Source of the DNA: Pandoraea captiosa
GTDB taxonomy: Bacteria; Pseudomonadota; Gammaproteobacteria; Burkholderiales; Burkholderiaceae
Direction: 5' to 3'
DNA: 64,000 nucleotides
Assembly: GCF_902459775.1 (NCBI RefSeq)
Contig: NZ_CABPSQ010000006.1
Location: 186,001-250,000, forward strand
Positions 37,156-45,802 of the stretch are shown here, in pieces. Each line of letters starts with the position of its first letter. Position 1 is the stretch's first letter. The notes beneath the pieces are model-generated. The model worked only from the letters and a program-made list of their open reading frames with translations. It was not told the origin of the DNA and ran no database searches. The position numbers and the translations under genes were made by a program.

Positions 37156-38553
37156 ATGACCTCCCAACTCCACAAGAAAGGCGAAGCCTGGTCGGCACGC
37201 TTTTCCGAACCCGTTTCCGATCTCGTCAAGCGCTACACCGCGTCGGTCTTTTTCGACAAGCGACTTGCGCTGTTCGACATCGAGGGCTCGCTCGCTCACG
37301 CCGACATGCTGGCCGCGCAAGGCATCATCAGCGCACAGGATCTGGCTGACATTCAGCGCGGCATGACGCAGATTCGCAGCGAGATCGAGGGCGGTCAGTT
37401 CGAGTGGCAACTGGATCTCGAGGACGTTCACCTCAACATCGAAGCGCGCCTGACCGCCCTGATCGGCGACGCCGGCAAGCGTCTGCACACCGGCCGTTCG
37501 CGCAACGATCAGGTCGCGACCGACATCCGCCTGTGGCTGCGCAGCGAAATCGACACCATCGGCAAGCACCTCGGCGACCTGCGCCGCGCCCTGCTCGATC
37601 TGGCCGAACAGCACAGCGCCACGATCCTGCCGGGCTTCACGCATCTGCAAGTCGCGCAGCCCGTGACGTTCGGTCATCACCTGATGGCCTACTTCGAGAT
37701 GTTCAGCCGCGATGCCGAGCGCATGCTCGACGTGCGCCGCCGCGTGAACCGTCTGCCGCTGGGCGCGGCCGCACTGGCCGGCACGAGCTACCCGATCGAC
37801 CGTGAGCGCGTGGCCGCGACGCTCGGTTTCGAGGACGTCTGCACGAACTCGCTCGACGCCGTGTCGGATCGCGACTTCGCCATCGAATTCACCGCCGCCG
37901 CCGCCCTCGTGATGACGCACGTCTCGCGCTTCTCGGAAGAGCTGGTGTTGTGGATGAGCCCGCGCGTGGGCTTCATCGATCTGGCCGACCGTTTCTGCAC
38001 GGGCAGCTCGATCATGCCGCAGAAGAAGAACCCGGACGTGCCCGAACTGGCTCGCGGCAAGACCGGCCGCGTCAATGGCCATCTGATCGCGTTGCTCACG
38101 CTGATGAAGGGCCAGCCGCTCGCGTACAACAAGGACAATCAGGAAGACAAGGAGCCGCTGTTCGACACGGTCGATACCGTGATCGATACGCTGCGCATTT
38201 TTGCCGACATGGTGCCGGGCATCAAGGTGCGCGAAGCCAACATGCGCAACGCTGCATTGCAGGGCTTCTCGACGGCCACCGACCTGGCCGACTACCTGGT
38301 GAAGAAGGGGCTGCCGTTCCGCGATGCTCACGAGATCGTCGCGCACGCGGTGAAGATCTGTTCGGATCGCGACATCGATCTGGCCGACCTGTCGCTTGCC
38401 GAGTTGCAGAAGTTCTCGCCGCTCGTCGGCGAAGACGTCTTCGAATACCTGACGCTCGAAGGCTCCGTCGCCAGCCGTAACCACATTGGCGGCACCGCCC
38501 CGGCGCAAGTGCAGCGCGCCATTGCGGCCGCCCGCGCGAAGCTCGCCAAGTAA
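37156..38553 (+). CDS. argH: Argininosuccinate lyase
   Basis: This 465-residue enzyme splits argininosuccinate into arginine and fumarate, the last step of arginine synthesis. The family signature [12 protein letters not shown] starts at residue 283 and contains the catalytic serine; the N-terminal [13 protein letters not shown] block and the T-H-L-Q motif [15 protein letters not shown] are intact. The frame is open from 37081, but the ATG at 37156 gives the standard [16 protein letters not shown] start. A strong terminator follows. Confidence 0.97.
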   Translation: MTSQLHKKGEAWSARFSEPVSDLVKRYTASVFFDKRLALFDIEGSLAHADMLAAQGIISAQDLADIQRGMTQIRSEIEGGQFEWQLDLEDVHLNIEARLTALIGDAGKRLHTGRSRNDQVATDIRLWLRSEIDTIGKHLGDLRRALLDLAEQHSATILPGFTHLQVAQPVTFGHHLMAYFEMFSRDAERMLDVRRRVNRLPLGAAALAGTSYPIDRERVAATLGFEDVCTNSLDAVSDRDFAIEFTAAAALVMTHVSRFSEELVLWMSPRVGFIDLADRFCTGSSIMPQKKNPDVPELARGKTGRVNGHLIALLTLMKGQPLAYNKDNQEDKEPLFDTVDTVIDTLRIFADMVPGIKVREANMRNAALQGFSTATDLADYLVKKGLPFRDAHEIVAHAVKICSDRDIDLADLSLAELQKFSPLVGEDVFEYLTLEGSVASRNHIGGTAPAQVQRAIAAARAKLAK

Positions 38554-38601
38554 TCTTGCCAAATAGGCGTCTACCGCTCGACGGCGTCAGCTTCGCCAAT
38601 G

Positions 38602-38631
38602 AAAAATGCCACCTCAGGTGGCATTTTTTTT
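38602..38631. terminator. Bidirectional intrinsic terminator between argH and gltS
   Basis: A perfect 12-bp stem (AAAAATGCCACC with GGTGGCATTTTT, 3-base loop) has A-runs and T-runs on both sides. It ends argH and the convergent gltS. Confidence 0.92.
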
Positions 38632-38650
38632 GGCCGGTGCGCCCGACGTC

Positions 38651-39877
38651 TCAGAACACGGGCAACGACAGAAAGCCTTTGATGACGAGTGCGTTGAGAA
38701 TATCGATGAAGAATGCGCCGACCATCGGCACGATCAGGAAAGCAATATGCGAGGGGCCGAAGCGCTCGGTCACCGCCTGCATGTTGGCAATGGCCGTGGG
38801 CGTCGCCCCCAGACCGAACCCGCAGTGCCCCGCAGCGAGCACAGCGGCGTCGTAGTTGCACCCCATGACGCGAAACGTCACGAAGATGGCGAATGCGGCC
38901 ATCGCCACTGCCTGCACGACGAGAATCACGACGATCGGCAGGGCAAGCGTCGAGAGATCCCACAAGCGCAGCGTCATGAGCGCCATCGCGAGAAACAGCG
39001 AGAGGCTGACGTTGCCCAACACCGAGAGCGAGCGCTCGAACACTTCGTATCCGACAAGCGACAGTACGTTGCGCACCACCACGCCGGTAAACAGCACGCA
39101 CACGAACGTCGGCAATTCGAAGGCGGTGCCCGACAACCCGCGCGCAATGATCTCGCCGCCGAGCAGACAGATGGCAATCATCGCAACCGTCTCGATCAGC
39201 GCCTGGGCGGTGATGAGGCGCACCGTATGCGGCTGTTCGAATCCTTCAGGCGCGGTGTCCTTCGCGGCATCGACACCGGGCGCGCCGCCCCCGGAGCGCC
39301 CCAGGCGGCTCACCAGATAACGGGCGACCGGCCCGCCAAGCAGGCCGCCGAGTACCAGCCCGAAGGTGGCGCACGCCATCGCGATTTCGAGCGCCGACTG
39401 CACGCCGTAACGCTCGGTGAGGGTCTCGCCCCACGCGGCCCCCGTGCCGTGCCCACCTGCCAGCGTGATCGACCCGCCCAGCAACCCGACGCCCGGCGGC
39501 AGCCCCATCGCCATCGCAAGGCTCAACCCGATGGCGTTCTGCATCACCAGCATGGCCGCCACGATGCCCAGAAACAACACCAGCCGCCTGCCGCCCGCTT
39601 TCAGGCTGGCCAGGTTCGCCGACAGGCCGATCGTCGCGAAAAACGCCAGCATCAGCGGCCCCTGCAACGTCGTATCGAACTTCAGCTCGATGTCGGCAAA
39701 TTCGCGCAACGTCAGCGTGCCGAGCGCAACGAGCAGTCCCGCCGCCACCGGCTCCGGAATGCTGTACGTACGTAACGGACCAAACCATTCGACCAGCTTA
39801 CGTCCGAGCAACAACACCAACGTCGCGCACACAAGCGTGCCGTACGTACCGAACGCGAATTCTCTGGTGATTTCCAT
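38651..39877 (-). CDS. gltS: Sodium/glutamate symporter
   Basis: This 408-residue inner-membrane protein matches GltS (ESS family). Two inverted halves, each with a reentrant loop, are recognisable: GGSITLAGGHGTGAAWG in the first and AAVLAAGHCGFGLGATPTAIANMQ in the second. It takes up glutamate with sodium ions. The frame is open earlier, but the ATG at 39875-39877 precedes the first helix and follows a GGGGGAGAGG site. It stands alone, convergent with argH. Confidence 0.95.
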   Translation of the reverse strand: MEITREFAFGTYGTLVCATLVLLLGRKLVEWFGPLRTYSIPEPVAAGLLVALGTLTLREFADIELKFDTTLQGPLMLAFFATIGLSANLASLKAGGRRLVLFLGIVAAMLVMQNAIGLSLAMAMGLPPGVGLLGGSITLAGGHGTGAAWGETLTERYGVQSALEIAMACATFGLVLGGLLGGPVARYLVSRLGRSGGGAPGVDAAKDTAPEGFEQPHTVRLITAQALIETVAMIAICLLGGEIIARGLSGTAFELPTFVCVLFTGVVVRNVLSLVGYEVFERSLSVLGNVSLSLFLAMALMTLRLWDLSTLALPIVVILVVQAVAMAAFAIFVTFRVMGCNYDAAVLAAGHCGFGLGATPTAIANMQAVTERFGPSHIAFLIVPMVGAFFIDILNALVIKGFLSLPVF

Positions 39878-40250
39878 GCCTCTCCCCCGCGACAAAAGTG
39901 CGACGAGTGTAGCAACCGTCACCGCATGAATTTGCGGGAAAAGTCCCAAACAATGTGAAGTCGAGCTTCCCCACAAAACCTGCGTTTTGCGTTACGTCAC
40001 ATCGATTTGGTGGAATTTGGCGTACTTTCACTGCAAGTTGCGTGTCGCTTCGGAACGCCAGCGAGTGTACGCGCCACGCGTATGAGCGCTAATTGAAATT
40101 CCATCGACCGAAATTCGCGTAAGCGGCATTGCGCCAATCACCGTGCATGCCGCGCACGTCGTGCACGTCGCCAAAGCAAAACGGCCTCGTGCTTTCACAC
40201 GAGGCCGCGTTGTCAGGCATCCGCGCGCGATACACGCGCTGCCGACGCGC
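39878..40250. other. Long non-coding gap between gltS and the decarboxylase
   Basis: This 373-base gap contains the start region of gltS, with a possible minus-strand -10 (TACACT, 39906-39911), and the terminator of the decarboxylase at 40182-40207. The middle part (about 39950-40150) is AT-richer than its surroundings. I see no ORF with a ribosome site there. Confidence 0.6.
40182..40207 (-). terminator. Intrinsic terminator of the decarboxylase gene
   Basis: CGGCCTCGTG pairs perfectly with CACGAGGCCG (10 bp, 6-base loop); the minus strand continues with TTTTGCTTT. Confidence 0.88.
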
Positions 40251-42536
40251 TTACTGACGCACGCAATCCACGAAGTACTCGGGGCGCCCGTCCACTTCCT
40301 CGACGACCAGACCGTGGATATCGGTATGGAAGCCCGGGAAGCGTTCGTTGAAGTCACGCGCGAAACGCAGATACTCGATGATCGCAGCGTTGAAACGCTC
40401 GCCCGGAATGAGCAGCGGAATGCCCGGCGGGTACGGCGTGAGCAGCACGCTCGTCACGCGGCCTTCGAGTTCGTCGATGGGCACCCGGTCGATCTGGCGG
40501 TGCGCCAGCTTGGCGAAGGCATCCGTCGGCTTCATGGCCGGCTGCATGTCCGAGAGATACATTTCGGTCGTCACGCGCGCCACATCGTTCGCCTTGTAGA
40601 CGCTATGAATCTGATCGCACAGATCGCGCAGGCCAATGCGCTCATAGCGCGGGAATTGCGCTACGAATTCCGGCAGCACGCGCCACAGCGGGCGGTTGTG
40701 ATCGTAGTCGTCCTTGAACTGCTGCAACTCGGTCAGCATCGAGTTCCATCGGCCCTTGGTGATGCCGATGGTGAACATGATGAAGAACGAATACAGGCCG
40801 GTCTTCTCGACGATGATGCCGTGCTCGGCGAGATACTTCGTGACGATGGCCGCCGGAATGCCGCTCTCGCCGAACTCGCCGTCCACGTCGAGTCCCGGCG
40901 TGATGATCGTTGCCTTGATCGGGTCGAGCATGTTGAAGCCATCGGCCAGATCGCCAAAGCCGTGCCAGCGTTCGTTCGCGCGCAGCACCCAGTCTTCGCG
41001 CTGAATCGTGCCTTCGTCGCCCAGATGCTCCGGGCCCCAGACCGAGAACCACCAGGAATCGCCGTACTCCGCGTCCACCTTGCGCATGGCGCGACGGAAG
41101 TCCAGCGCCTCGACGATCGACTCTTCCACCAGCGCCGTGCCGCCCGGCGGCTCCATCATCGCGGCCGCCACGTCGCACGACGCGATGATCGCGTACTGTG
41201 GCGAGGTCGACGTATGCATCAGATACGCCTCGTTGAAGCGGTACGTGTCGAACGTGCGCGCGTCCGAGTCCTGCACCACGATCTGCGAGGCCTGGGAGAT
41301 CCCGGCGAGCAGCTTGTGCGTGGAGTGCGTGGCATAGATCGTGGCTTCCGACGAGCGCGGACGGCCTTCGCCGATCGCGTGCATGTCGCGATAGAACTCG
41401 TGGAACGCGGCGTGCGGCAGCCACGCTTCGTCGAAGTGCAGCGTGTCGATGTTGTTGCCCAGCACGTCCTTGATCATTTCGACGTTGTAGATCACACCGT
41501 CGTACGTACTCTGCGTAATCGTGAGAATGCGCGGCTTGGCGTTCGGGTCACGCTCCAGCACCTCGCGGGCGAACGGGTTCGCTTCGATCTTGGCGCGAAT
41601 GACTTCGGGCTCGAACTCGGACTTCGGAATCGGGCCGATGATGCCGAGGTGGTTACGCGTCGGCGTGAGAAACACCGGCACGGCCCCCGTCATGGTGATC
41701 GCGTGCAGGATCGACTTGTGACAGTTGCGGTCGACCACGACGATGTCGCCCGGGGCGACGGTCGCATGCCACACGATCTTGTTCGACGTCGACGTGCCGT
41801 TCGTCACGAAAAAGAGGTGGTCGGCGTTGAAAATGCGCGCCGCGTTGCGCTCGGAAGCGCCCACCGGGCCGTTGTGATCGAGCAACTGCCCCAGCTCTTC
41901 CACCGCGTTGCAAACGTCGGCACGCAGCATGTTCTCGCCGAAGAACTGGTGGAACATCTGTCCCACCGGGCTCTTCAGGAACGCCACGCCCCCCGAGTGC
42001 CCCGGGCAGTGCCACGAATACGAACCGTCTGCCGCGTAATGCGTGAGGGAGCGGAAGAACGGCGGCGGCAACGAGTCGAGGTAGGACTTGGCTTCACGGA
42101 TGATGTGACGCGCCACGAACTCCGGCGTGTCTTCGAACATGTGAATGAAGCCGTGCAGCTCACGCAGGATGTCGTTCGGGATGTGGCGCGACGTGCGCGT
42201 CTCGCCGTACAGGAAAATCGGAATGTCCGGATTGCGGCGGCGCACTTCCTGCACGAAGGCACGCAGGTTGATGATGGCCAGCGCCAGCTCGCCCTCGCCT
42301 TCGCCGCCCGCTTCGCTCGAGAACGTGCCGAACTCATCGTCGTCGATGGACAGGATGAAGCTCGACGCGCGGCTTGCCTGCTGCGCGAACGAGGTCAGGT
42401 CACCGTAGCTGGTGAGACCGTTGACTTCCATGCCCTCGGCTTCGATAGCCTCCGCCAAAGAGCGAATCCCGGATCCGGAGATGTTTTCGGAGCGGAAGTC
42501 CTCGTCGATGATGACGATCGGAAAACGGAATTTCAT
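40251..42536 (-). CDS. PLP-dependent arginine/lysine/ornithine decarboxylase (fold type I, biodegradative type)
   Basis: This 761-residue enzyme has the N-terminal wing domain of the AdiA/CadA/SpeF group (1-150), the PLP domain with the cofactor-binding Lys408 in THSTHKLL, and the C-terminal domain. SSRTSRH-like and GTSTSNKIVWHA, HFDEAWLPHAAFHEFYR blocks are intact. Betaproteobacterial members are usually annotated as arginine decarboxylases, but lysine or ornithine cannot be ruled out from sequence. It would supply agmatine or a diamine and consume protons. The start ATG (42536) is preferred over one 10 codons upstream; a hairpin lies in the leader. Confidence 0.93.
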   Translation of the reverse strand: MKFRFPIVIIDEDFRSENISGSGIRSLAEAIEAEGMEVNGLTSYGDLTSFAQQASRASSFILSIDDDEFGTFSSEAGGEGEGELALAIINLRAFVQEVRRRNPDIPIFLYGETRTSRHIPNDILRELHGFIHMFEDTPEFVARHIIREAKSYLDSLPPPFFRSLTHYAADGSYSWHCPGHSGGVAFLKSPVGQMFHQFFGENMLRADVCNAVEELGQLLDHNGPVGASERNAARIFNADHLFFVTNGTSTSNKIVWHATVAPGDIVVVDRNCHKSILHAITMTGAVPVFLTPTRNHLGIIGPIPKSEFEPEVIRAKIEANPFAREVLERDPNAKPRILTITQSTYDGVIYNVEMIKDVLGNNIDTLHFDEAWLPHAAFHEFYRDMHAIGEGRPRSSEATIYATHSTHKLLAGISQASQIVVQDSDARTFDTYRFNEAYLMHTSTSPQYAIIASCDVAAAMMEPPGGTALVEESIVEALDFRRAMRKVDAEYGDSWWFSVWGPEHLGDEGTIQREDWVLRANERWHGFGDLADGFNMLDPIKATIITPGLDVDGEFGESGIPAAIVTKYLAEHGIIVEKTGLYSFFIMFTIGITKGRWNSMLTELQQFKDDYDHNRPLWRVLPEFVAQFPRYERIGLRDLCDQIHSVYKANDVARVTTEMYLSDMQPAMKPTDAFAKLAHRQIDRVPIDELEGRVTSVLLTPYPPGIPLLIPGERFNAAIIEYLRFARDFNERFPGFHTDIHGLVVEEVDGRPEYFVDCVRQ

Positions 42537-42559
42537 TGGCGTTCCTTCGACAAAAGAAC

Positions 42560-42587
42560 GAGCCACGGTCCGACATGGCCGTGGCTC
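42560..42587 (-). terminator. Hairpin in the leader of the decarboxylase
   Basis: GAGCCACGG pairs with CCGTGGCTC across 10 bases, ending 24 bases ahead of the decarboxylase start; the minus strand then reads CGTTCTTTTG. It may be the dcd terminator or a leader structure. Confidence 0.55.
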
Positions 42588-42641
42588 TGGGGCATTGCGA
42601 AATGTAGGGTGCTCACCGGCGGCGAGTGCGAGCCTGACAGG

Positions 42642-43211
42642 CTAGGTTTTCGGCAGCGTGACACCACGCTGGCCCTGGTACTTGCCGCCGCGATCCTTGT
42701 ACGAGGTCTCACAGACTTCGTCGGATTCGAAGAACAGCACCTGAGCCACGCCTTCGTTGGCGTAGATCTTGGCCGGCAGCGGTGTCGTGTTCGAGAATTC
42801 CAGGGTCACGTATCCCTCCCATTCGGGTTCGAACGGCGTCACGTTCACGATGATGCCGCAGCGGGCATACGTCGACTTGCCCAGACACACGGTCAGTACG
42901 CTGCGCGGAATGCGGAAGTACTCGACGGTGCGCGCGAGCGCGAACGAGTTCGGCGGAATGATGCACACATCGCTCTCGACGTCGACGAAGGACTTCTCGT
43001 CGAAGTTCTTCGGATCGACGATGGTCGAGTTGATGTTGGTGAAGACCTTGAATTCAGGCGCACAGCGAATGTCGTAGCCGTAGCTCGACGTGCCGTAGCT
43101 GACGATCTTTTGCCCGTCCTGGGAATACCGGATCTGCGACGGTTCGAAGGGCTCGATCATGCCGTGCTCTTCGGCCATGCGCCGGATCCATTTGTCGGAC
43201 TTGATGCTCAT
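42642..43211 (-). CDS. dcd: dCTP deaminase
   Basis: This 189-residue trimeric enzyme converts dCTP to dUTP for dTTP synthesis. The signature blocks [40 protein letters not shown] and the [12 protein letters not shown] strand with the catalytic Glu are complete. It lies between apbC and the decarboxylase gene, all on the minus strand; the gaps of 112 and 105 bases leave operon structure open. Confidence 0.97.
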   Translation of the reverse strand: MSIKSDKWIRRMAEEHGMIEPFEPSQIRYSQDGQKIVSYGTSSYGYDIRCAPEFKVFTNINSTIVDPKNFDEKSFVDVESDVCIIPPNSFALARTVEYFRIPRSVLTVCLGKSTYARCGIIVNVTPFEPEWEGYVTLEFSNTTPLPAKIYANEGVAQVLFFESDEVCETSYKDRGGKYQGQRGVTLPKT

Positions 43212-43323
43212 GTCTGGGCCTGAATTGGGGTAGTACGTAAAAAGTGGGCGTATTTTACGCGATTGTTGCGGTGCGGTGATGTTTTCACTCGCACCGCCCC
43301 GCGCGGGCCGCTGCCCCCGGTCC

Positions 43324-44406
43324 TTACGTGTTCTGAACGACGATGGACGGGAACTTGCTGGTCATGTCCTTCTGCTTCGCCGCGATCTTTACCGCGACCT
43401 TGCGGGCGATGCCCTTGTACAGCTCGGCCACACGACCGTCCGGGTCGCCCACCACGCTCGGCATACCCGCGTCGGCGTGCACGCGAATGCTCATCTCCAG
43501 CGGCAGCTTGCCCAGCAGGTCGACATCGAAATCGTGGCTCATGCGCTCGCCGCCGCCCACGCCGAAGATCGGCTCTTCGTGACCGCAGTTCGAGCAAATG
43601 TGCAGGCTCATGTTTTCGATCAGCCCCAGGATCGGTACGCCGACCTTCTCGAACATCTTGAGACCCTTGCGCGCGTCGAGCAGCGCCAGGTCCTGCGGCG
43701 TGGTGACGATGACCGCGCCCGTGACCGGCACCTTCTGCGCGAGCGTGAGCTGAATGTCGCCCGTGCCCGGCGGCATGTCGACGATCAGGTAGTCGAGGTC
43801 GTGCCAGTTCGTCTGGTTGAGCAACTGTTCGAGCGCCTGCGTGACCATGGGGCCGCGCCAGACCATGGGGTTGTCCGGCTCGATCAGGAAACCGATGGAG
43901 CTCGCTTGCAGACCATGCCCCTGCATCGGTTCGAGCGTCTTGCCGTCCTTCGACTCGGGTTTGCCGTGGATGCCCAGCAGGGTGGGCAGCGACGGGCCGT
44001 AGATGTCGGCATCGAGAATCCCGACATTGGCGCCTTCGGCGGCGAGCGCCAGCGCGAGATTCACGGCCGTGGTGCTCTTGCCCACGCCGCCCTTGCCGGA
44101 GGCCACCGCCACGATGTTCTTGACATTGGGAAGGAGCTTCACCCCGCGTTGAACGGCGTGCGATACGATCTTCTGGCCGATTTCGACGGCCACGCGCTCG
44201 ACGCCGGGCAGCTTGCCGACGGCCTCGGCAATTCGCGTGCGCATCGCTTCGAACTGACTCTTGGCGGGATAACCGAATTCGATCTTGATGCCGACGTGAC
44301 CGTGTTCGGCCGCGACTTCCTTGACATACTTCCCGGCGATCAGGTCCAGGCCCGTATCCGGGTCGACGATGCCACGCAGCACTTCATTGATTTGGGCGAC
44401 TTCCAT
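43324..44406 (-). CDS. apbC: Iron-sulfur cluster carrier ATPase Mrp/ApbC
   Basis: This 360-residue P-loop protein assembles and transfers Fe-S clusters. The N-terminal MIP18/DUF59 domain (1-90) is followed by [16 protein letters not shown] (Walker A), [14 protein letters not shown] and the conserved CSNCG pair that binds the cluster between subunits. All three marks of the family are present. It is a stand-alone gene in the row upstream of dcd. Confidence 0.96.
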   Translation of the reverse strand: MEVAQINEVLRGIVDPDTGLDLIAGKYVKEVAAEHGHVGIKIEFGYPAKSQFEAMRTRIAEAVGKLPGVERVAVEIGQKIVSHAVQRGVKLLPNVKNIVAVASGKGGVGKSTTAVNLALALAAEGANVGILDADIYGPSLPTLLGIHGKPESKDGKTLEPMQGHGLQASSIGFLIEPDNPMVWRGPMVTQALEQLLNQTNWHDLDYLIVDMPPGTGDIQLTLAQKVPVTGAVIVTTPQDLALLDARKGLKMFEKVGVPILGLIENMSLHICSNCGHEEPIFGVGGGERMSHDFDVDLLGKLPLEMSIRVHADAGMPSVVGDPDGRVAELYKGIARKVAVKIAAKQKDMTSKFPSIVVQNT

Positions 44407-44544
44407 GTGGGTCTCTCGCTGTGTCGAGGCGCGCCGGGAAAGCCCGGCGTAGCGCTAACAACTTGTAACAACCGTGGCGCACGCTCTCGACTAGCATTCG
44501 AGGCGCGCGTGTTATGGGGAACCAGCCGTCGCGGCAATTTGTCC

Positions 44545-44574
44545 TTGCCTGCGGTTGAAGCTCAGCGCTATTGT
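44545..44574 (+). promoter_or_regulatory. Candidate promoter of the OmpA-like lipoprotein gene
   Basis: TTGCCT (44545-44550) and TATTGT (44569-44574) are spaced 18 bases apart, giving a leader of about 100 bases. Confidence 0.35.
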
Positions 44575-44680
44575 AAAAGACGCCGCGCCGTCAGGATCAA
44601 AACCCCTGCGGCGCGCGCGTGCTTCGACGAAGTGCTTACGCGTGTTTCATCACAGCTAGCTAATCGATAAGGAGCCTCAA

Positions 44681-45343
44681 ATGAAGAAGAATACTCTGCG
44701 CGCCTCCGCGCTCGTACTGGTCGCCGCTGCCATGCTCGCCGGATGCCAGACGCAGCAAGGCACCAACACGGCGGTCGGCACCGGTGTCGGTGCGGCGGTC
44801 GGGGCGGGCCTGGGCAACCTCATCGGTGGCAACACCACGGGCACCCTGATCGGTGCTGCGGTAGGCGCGGCCGCCGGCGGCGCCACCGGCTACAACTGGC
44901 AGTCGATCAAGAATGCGCTGGGCGGTCATACGGCCGGCACGGGCACCCAGATCTCGGAGCGTCCGGACGGCCAGCTTCAGGTCAACGTGCCGAGCGACGT
45001 GACGTTCGACACCAACCAATACGCCATCAAGCCGAATTTCGCGGCGGTGCTCACCGATCTGGCCAATTCGATGAACCAGAATCCGGGCATTACGGCACGT
45101 GTCATCGGGCACACCGACAGCACCGGTGGCGACAAGATCAACATTCCGCTGTCCCAAAACCGGGCGAACAGTGTCATCCAGTTCCTGACCAGCCGCGGGG
45201 TGGACGCCCGTCGTCTGCAAGGTGTCGGCGTCGGCTCGAGCCAGCCGGTCGCCTCGGACGCCACGGCGGAAGGCCGCGCCCAGAACCGTCGCGTGGAAAT
45301 CCTGCTTCAGGCGCCGCAACAGCAGCAGGCGCCGCGCGGCTGA
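44681..45343 (+). CDS. OmpA-family outer-membrane lipoprotein with glycine-zipper region
   Basis: This 220-residue protein has a lipoprotein signal peptide ending in the lipobox LAGC (Cys22), so it is lipidated and likely goes to the outer membrane. Residues 30-72 form a glycine-zipper helix pair (VGAAVGAGLGNLIGG and AAVGAAAGGATG). The OmpA_C peptidoglycan-binding domain follows (about 95-212) with VTFDTNQYAI, IGHTDSTGGDKIN, LSQNRANSV and RAQNRRVEI. It probably ties the outer membrane to the cell wall, like YiaD. AAGGAGCC precedes the ATG. Confidence 0.93.
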   Translation: MKKNTLRASALVLVAAAMLAGCQTQQGTNTAVGTGVGAAVGAGLGNLIGGNTTGTLIGAAVGAAAGGATGYNWQSIKNALGGHTAGTGTQISERPDGQLQVNVPSDVTFDTNQYAIKPNFAAVLTDLANSMNQNPGITARVIGHTDSTGGDKINIPLSQNRANSVIQFLTSRGVDARRLQGVGVGSSQPVASDATAEGRAQNRRVEILLQAPQQQQAPRG

Positions 45344-45399
45344 TCGCCCCACCCGGCTCCCGTCCGACATCCTGTCCGACTCGCTTTACCCGTACGAAT

Positions 45400-45423
45400 G
45401 CATGCCCGGTCCGCCGGGCATGC
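45400..45423 (+). terminator. Hairpin after the OmpA-like gene
   Basis: GCATGCCCGG pairs perfectly with CCGGGCATGC (10 bp, 4-base loop); the T-run afterwards is poor (GTTTG). Confidence 0.7.
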
Positions 45424-45528
45424 GTTTGTCGGCGGCCCTGCCCCTGCCCCCTGCCCCCTGCCGAGCGCATGTTGCGACGCAGCATCGAAAGTCGGCACAT
45501 CGGTTGAACTAATCCCGCATGCGATCGC

Positions 45529-45630
45529 TCAGACCCTTCGGAAGTGCCTACCGTGGGTGCTTCCATCTCCTCTTTGTTATTGACGTTACGTGTGCCTAGT
45601 TATGCCGGAACCTCGTTCCGGCTTTTTTTT
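45529..45630 (+). ncRNA. Candidate small RNA or OmpA-gene 3'UTR fragment
   Basis: An 11-bp hairpin with wobble pairs (arms GGAAGTGCCTA and GGGTGCTTCC-type, about 45540-45564) is followed by an unpaired, U-rich stretch and a very strong terminator (GCCGGAAC with GTTCCGGC, then eight T, 45604-45630). This layout is typical of Hfq-dependent small RNAs. I find no clear promoter, so it may instead be released from the long 3' end of the OmpA-like transcript. Confidence 0.4.
45604..45630 (+). terminator. Strong intrinsic terminator upstream of metG
   Basis: A perfect 8-bp stem with a 3-base loop, followed by eight consecutive T. It lies 260 bases past the OmpA-like gene and 170 before metG, and metG has its own promoter downstream of it. 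Confidence 0.93.
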
Positions 45631-45730
45631 GGCCGCTCGGCAAGCGCAGGCGGGGTATAGGGCGCAGACGGCGCGGGGCATACGTCGGGTCCGCGTAGAT
45701 GCGGACGGCTTCCCCGCGAGCGATACCCAT

Positions 45731-45761
45731 TTGGGCGTCAACCCGGCCCGCCTGCTAGAAT
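45731..45761 (+). promoter_or_regulatory. Candidate metG promoter
   Basis: TTGGGC (45731-45736) and TAGAAT (45756-45761), spaced 19 bases, lie 42 bases ahead of the metG start. Confidence 0.45.
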
Positions 45762-45802
45762 CGTCCTTTCCTGCATCCTGCAACCCACCACAGTCAAAGC
45801 AC

